NCBI RefSeq assembly: GCF_039503195.1
Contig: NZ_JBCJKP010000001.1
Span: forward strand, 7,440,001-7,504,000
Length of the DNA stretch: 64,000 nt
DNA from: Streptomyces mirabilis
Lineage (GTDB): Bacteria > Actinomycetota > Actinomycetes > Streptomycetales > Streptomycetaceae
Direction of reading: 5' to 3'
Shown: one piece after another, positions 59,984-64,000 of the stretch
Layout: the number at the start of each line of letters is the position of its first letter
Position numbering within the stretch: position 1 is the first letter of the stretch
Program-made: the position numbers and the translations under genes
Notes under the pieces: model-generated
Database searches by the model: none
The model's input: the letters and a program-made list of their open reading frames with translations, nothing else
What the model was told of the DNA's origin: nothing

Positions 59984-62272
59984 ATGAGTGCGGAGGCGAC
60001 GAACCCCGCGACGCCAGCCCCTGCAACGCCCTCCCCCGAGCTCTCGGCCTCTCCCCCACTCTCGACTTCGCTCGAGCGGGGGGACCCCCATGAGCAGGGG
60101 GCACCCCCATCGCACCGCAGGAAGAGCCGTCCCCGGATCGATCTGCGCCGCCTCGGCCGCGCCGCGCTGCTCGGTACGACGCCCCGCGACCGGCTGCCCG
60201 ACGCGATCGGTCACGTGGCCGAGGCACATCGCGCGCACCACCCCGACGCGAACATGGAACCGCTGCGCCGGGCCTACGTACTGGCGGAGTCCTCGCACCG
60301 CGGCCAGATGCGCAAGAGCGGTGAGCCGTACATCACCCACCCGCTCGCCGTGACCCTGATCCTCGCCGAACTTGGCGCGGAGACCACGACGTTGACCGCC
60401 TCCCTGCTCCACGACACCGTCGAGGACACGGAAGTGACCCTCGATCAGGTACGCGAGGAGTTCGGCGACGAGGTCTGCTATCTCGTGGACGGCGTCACCA
60501 AGCTGGAAAAGGTGGACTACGGGGCGGCCGCCGAGCCCGAGACGTTCCGCAAGATGCTCGTCGCCACCGGCAACGACGTCCGCGTGATGTCGATCAAACT
60601 CGCCGACCGGCTGCACAACATGCGCACGCTCGGCGTCATGCGCCCCGAGAAACAGGCGCGCATCGCCAAGGTCACCAGGGACGTACTGATCCCGCTCGCC
60701 GAACGGCTCGGCGTCCAGGCGCTCAAGACCGAGCTGGAGGACCTCGTCTTCGCGATCCTGCACCCCGAGGAGTACGAGCACACCAGGGAACTCATCGTCG
60801 ACAACGCCTCGCGCGCGAGCGACCCGCTGGCCGAGATCGCCGAGGAGGTGCGCACGGTCCTGCGCGAGGCCGGGATCCCGGCCGAAGTCCTCATCAGGCC
60901 ACGGCACTTCGTCTCCGTGCATCGCGTGTCACGCAAACGCGGGCCCATGCGTGGTGCCGACTTCGGACGGCTCCTGGTGCTCGTGAACGAGGACGCGGAC
61001 TGCTACGGGGTCCTCGGCGAACTGCACACCTGTCTCACCCCGGTCGTCTCGGAGTTCAAGGACTTCATCGCGGTCCCCAAGTTCAACCTGTACCAGTCGC
61101 TGCACACGGCTGTCGCGAGCGGCGACGGCGAGATCGCCGAAGTCCTCATCCGCACCCACCAGATGCACAAGGTCGCCGAGGCCGGGGTCATCGCCCTCGG
61201 CAATCCCTACGCTCCTCCTTCGGAGGAGCAGTCGGACGAGCAGTCCGAGGGTCGGCCGGGTGTCGGCGGGCGCCCGGTGGACGGCGAGCGGGTGGACCCC
61301 ACCCGCCCCGGCTGGCTCTCCCGGCTCCTCGACTGGCAGGAGGGCGCCCCGGACCCGGACACGTTCTGGTCCACGCTGCGCGAAGACCTCGCCCAGGACC
61401 GCGAGATCACCGTCTTCCGCGCAGACGGCGGCTCGTTGGGCCTTCCGGAGGGCGCCAGTTGTGTGGACGCCGCCTACGCGCAGTACGGCGAGGACGCGCA
61501 CGCCTGCATCGGCGCCCGCGTCAACGGCCGCCTGGCGACGCTCAGTACGGTCCTGAAGGACGGCGACACCGTGCAGCTCCTCATGGGTCAGGAGCCCGCC
61601 TCGGAGCCCTCCAGAGAGTGGCTGGAGCACGCGCACACGCCCGCCGCGCGGATCGCCATCCAGCGGTGGCTGGCCGCACACCCCTCACCCGTCGCCACGG
61701 AGGAACCGGCGGCCCGGGAAGCCCCGGAAACCACCGAGCCCCCGGCCGCGGCCCGCAGGCCGTCCGCCGAGGCGCCCGCGGGCCGCCCCACCGACGCCCC
61801 TGCCGCCCGCCCCGCCGCCGCGAACGTCGTCGTCGACCAGCCCGGCGCCTCCGTACGCCTCGCGGGCTGCTGTACGCCCGTACCGCCCGACGAGGTGACC
61901 GGCTTCGCCGTACGCGGGGGAGTGGTGACCGTCCACCGCGTGGAGTGCGCCGGAGTGGCGCGCATGAAGAACTCGGGGCGCGCGGAGGTGGAGGTGCGCT
62001 GGGGCGACACCACCGAGTGCCGGGTCACGCTGGTCGCCGAGTCCTTCGGACGCCCGCATCTGCTCGCCGACCTCACCGAAGCCATCGCCCTGGAGGGCGT
62101 CGCGATCGTCTCGGCCACCGTCGAACCCCCCAGCCAGCAGCGCGTACGCCACACGTACACGCTGCAACTCCCGGACGCGGCCCACCTTCCCGGGCTGATG
62201 CGCGCGATGCGGAACGTGCCGGGCGTGTACGACGTGAGCCGGGCGCAGCACGCGGCGGCTGCCACGCAGTAG
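59984..62272 (+). CDS. rshA: RelA/SpoT homologue RshA
   Basis: 762 residues. The N-terminal low-complexity region (1-70) is followed by an HD hydrolase domain (about 95-270: HRGQMRKSGEPYITHPLAVT and LLHDTVEDT, the HDxxED site intact). A divergent synthetase domain (about 300-410) has EFKDFIAVPKFNLYQSLHTAV and EVLIRTHQMHKVAEAG. TGS is about 470-535, then a Pro/Ala linker and ACT (about 680-755). The usual AAHWxYK motif is replaced by GVIALGNPY. This is the second, non-RelA homologue of Streptomyces, with a minor or conditional role in (p)ppGpp metabolism. ATG 59984 follows GGAGGTG. Confidence 0.92.
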   Translation: MSAEATNPATPAPATPSPELSASPPLSTSLERGDPHEQGAPPSHRRKSRPRIDLRRLGRAALLGTTPRDRLPDAIGHVAEAHRAHHPDANMEPLRRAYVLAESSHRGQMRKSGEPYITHPLAVTLILAELGAETTTLTASLLHDTVEDTEVTLDQVREEFGDEVCYLVDGVTKLEKVDYGAAAEPETFRKMLVATGNDVRVMSIKLADRLHNMRTLGVMRPEKQARIAKVTRDVLIPLAERLGVQALKTELEDLVFAILHPEEYEHTRELIVDNASRASDPLAEIAEEVRTVLREAGIPAEVLIRPRHFVSVHRVSRKRGPMRGADFGRLLVLVNEDADCYGVLGELHTCLTPVVSEFKDFIAVPKFNLYQSLHTAVASGDGEIAEVLIRTHQMHKVAEAGVIALGNPYAPPSEEQSDEQSEGRPGVGGRPVDGERVDPTRPGWLSRLLDWQEGAPDPDTFWSTLREDLAQDREITVFRADGGSLGLPEGASCVDAAYAQYGEDAHACIGARVNGRLATLSTVLKDGDTVQLLMGQEPASEPSREWLEHAHTPAARIAIQRWLAAHPSPVATEEPAAREAPETTEPPAAARRPSAEAPAGRPTDAPAARPAAANVVVDQPGASVRLAGCCTPVPPDEVTGFAVRGGVVTVHRVECAGVARMKNSGRAEVEVRWGDTTECRVTLVAESFGRPHLLADLTEAIALEGVAIVSATVEPPSQQRVRHTYTLQLPDAAHLPGLMRAMRNVPGVYDVSRAQHAAAATQ
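60046..60115. repeat. Dispersed-repeat-like palindromic element inside rshA
   Basis: CTCCCCCACTCTCGACTTCG followed by CTCGAGCGGGGGGACCCCCA can fold (CCCCC/GGGGG, CTCGA/TCGAG). It resembles intergenic palindromic repeats I recall from Streptomyces genomes. It is translated as LSASPPLSTSLERGDPHEQG within the low-complexity N-terminus. Confidence 0.55.
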
Positions 62273-62339
62273 CACCCGATCGGGTGGGCCGGGTGCGAGT
62301 CGTCGCCGCGGGGCGGGTGCGCGCTGGTAGCCGTGGTCC

Positions 62340-63819
62340 ATGCTGCTCACCCCCCGCACCAGGAAACGTCGTATCCAGGGGGCGCTCCTCGCCTCCGCCG
62401 TCTCGGTCTGTCTCGTCGCCGCGAGCGCCCCGTCCCCGGCCACGCCCCTCGGTATCGGTGACCGCCTCTTCCCGCACCTGGGCAATCCCGGGTACGACGT
62501 CAAGTCGTACGACCTCTCCTTCACCTACCCCGGCGTCAACGACAAACCGCTGGCGGCCGTCACCACGATCGACGCCGTGACGTCCGAGCGGCTCGAGCGC
62601 GTCAATCTGGACTACACGCACGGCACGGTGGAATCGGTCGAGGTCAACGGCGCGCCGGCGACGTTCACGAGCGCCGGGGAGGACCTGGTGGTGACGCCCG
62701 GGGAACCGGTGCCCGCGGGCGGCTGGATGCGGATCACCGTGCGGCACTCGAGCGATCCGGTCACCACCGGGAACGGGGACGGCGGCTGGGTGCGGACGAA
62801 GGACGGCCTCGCCATGGCCAACCAGGCCGACGCCGCGCACCTGGTCTTCCCGTGCAACGACCACCCCTCGGACAAGGCGATGTTCACCATCCACGTCACC
62901 GCGCCCGACGGGTACACCGCCGTGGCCAACGGCCTGCCCGCCGGGGTGGACCGGGCCGGTACGTCCACCACGTGGACGTACCGCACCAGGCACCCCATGG
63001 CCACGGAACTCACCCAGGTGTCCATCGGCCGCTCCAGCGTGGCGCACCGCGAGGGTCCGCACGGCCTGCCGCTCCGTGACGTCGTGCCCACCAAGGACCG
63101 TGAGCTGCTCGAACCGTGGCTCAAGAAGACGCCCGACCAGATCGCCTGGATGGAGAGCAAGGTCGGCCCGTACCCCTTCGAGACCTACGGGCTGCTGATG
63201 GCCCAGGCGCAGACCGGCTTCGAGCTGGAGACACAGACACTCTCTCTCTTCGAGAGAGCTCTTCACGGAGCCCGCGCTGCCCAAGTGGTACGTCGAGTCG
63301 ATCATGGTGCACGAGCTGTCGCACCAGTGGTTCGGCGACAGCGTCAGCCCCCGCGTCTGGTCCGACCTGTGGCTCAACGAGGGCCACGCGACCTGGTACG
63401 AGGCCCTTTACGCCGAGGAGAAGGCGGACAAGCCCATGGAGACCCGTATGAAGGCGGCCTACCGCGCCTCCGACTCCTGGCGGGCCGCCGGAGGGCCGCC
63501 CGCGGCGCCCAAGGAGCCCGCTCCGGGACGGAAGATCAGCATCTTCCGGCCGAGCGTCTACGACGGGGCCGCGCTCGCCCTGTACGCGCTGCGCCAGGAG
63601 ATCGGACACCCCACCTTCGAGCGCCTGGAGCGCACCTGGGTCGCCCTCCATCGGGACGGCTCGGCGACCACCGCGGACTACGAGCGGCTCGCGTCCGACC
63701 TCGCGAACCGTGACCTGAGCGGGTTCTTCCGGGCCTGGCTCTACGACTCGAAGACGCCGCCGATGCCCGGTCACCCGGACTGGAAGAGCGACGCCCCGAA
63801 GGCACGCAAGGGCGCCTGA
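62340..63819 (+). pseudogene. M1-family metallopeptidase gene interrupted by a frameshift
   Basis: The first frame (ATG 62340) codes a signal peptide and the M1 N-domain through ELETQTLSLFE (nt about 63254). The catalytic part, ESIMVHELSHQWFGDSVSPR with third ligand Glu in WLNEGHATWYE, is in another frame (through 63819). The junction lies in a perfect hairpin CTCTCTC-TTC-GAGAGAG (63242-63258). Two extra bases (AG) would restore a protein of about 493 residues. Unless this is a sequencing error or recoded, the enzyme loses its zinc site. The paralogue at 48346 is intact. Confidence 0.8.
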
Positions 63820-64000
63820 GAACTCGGATGACGAGACGGGACGTGCCGTGCGACCATCATCAGGTCGGCGGCGCGGCCCCGCGGAGGGTTGGCCCGGCGG
63901 AATCCGGGAATCTCCCGGTGGTCCCGGACGTTCTTCCCTGTGACGGGCGGTGTCCGTCGCCAACAGGTTTCACCAGTGACGCCATCGATACCACCAGTGA
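63820..64000. other. 3' end of window, no gene recognised
   Basis: 181 bp after the M1 gene. No ORF with coding character is seen. It includes GGCGCGGCCCCGCGG-type dyads but no clear terminator or promoter. Confidence 0.4.

Overview
This 64 kb window is high-GC chromosomal DNA from a Streptomyces species. The evidence is the third-position G/C bias, frequent GTG/TTG starts, stop/start overlaps and a gene order that I recall closely matching the S. coelicolor core region from about SCO5748 to SCO5795. That match is from memory, not a search. I see no rRNA, tRNA, CRISPR array, insertion sequence or prophage.

Layout. 1-5053: 3' part of a HAMP-array hybrid histidine kinase (OsaA type) and the single-receiver protein OsaB, an osmoadaptation pair. 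5178-12453: ftsK, a RodZ-like membrane HTH protein, then rimO-pgsA-cinA with ATGA/GTGA junctions, then clgR. 12666-20488: dpsB, a small membrane protein, an SDR, Nei glycosylase and a giant Lhr helicase. 20754-26134: AraC regulator, azlCD amino-acid exporter, an alpha/alpha-toroid-like protein, DUF3046, an AI-2E family permease and a membrane protein. 26272-28527: SOS-controlled recA and recX, the latter apparently frameshifted. 28773-32059: HTH regulator plus an FtsX-type permease with no ATPase beside it. 32219-33283: a Cys-rich leader peptide, cysteine dioxygenase and rhodanese, a sulfur-amino-acid unit. 33482-41340: FAD monooxygenase, the gluABCD glutamate ABC importer, and divergently the gluR-gluK two-component system. 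41383-46863: TAXI binding protein, MazG-like protein, KhtT/KhtU-type antiporter pair and a second two-component system. 46952-53666: secreted protein, decayed serine-beta-lactamase/MBL remnant, secreted M1 peptidase, DUF6817-like protein, GNAT and a membrane Ser/Thr kinase. 53822-63819: miaB, LigB-like protein, antitoxin-like and acidic small proteins, miaA, membrane protein, dapF, rshA, and a second M1 peptidase gene broken by a frameshift.

How the genes work together. Most are core housekeeping or regulatory functions: DNA repair and recombination (recA/recX, nei, lhr, ftsK), tRNA and ribosome modification (miaA, miaB, rimO), proteolysis control (clgR), stress (osaAB, dpsB), ppGpp (rshA), lysine/peptidoglycan precursors (dapF) and glutamate sensing plus uptake (gluRK with gluABCD). 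At least nine genes carry TANNNT hexamers ending 6-7 nt before the start codon, the signature of leaderless transcripts.

The least ordinary items are the 15-codon Cys-rich upstream ORF before cysteine dioxygenase, a slippery G-run joining two recX frames, a hairpin-located frameshift just before the catalytic motif of an M1 peptidase, a chimeric hydrolase pseudogene, and several short-period tandem repeats (13, 15, 17 and 33 bp) placed in leaders and 3' ends.
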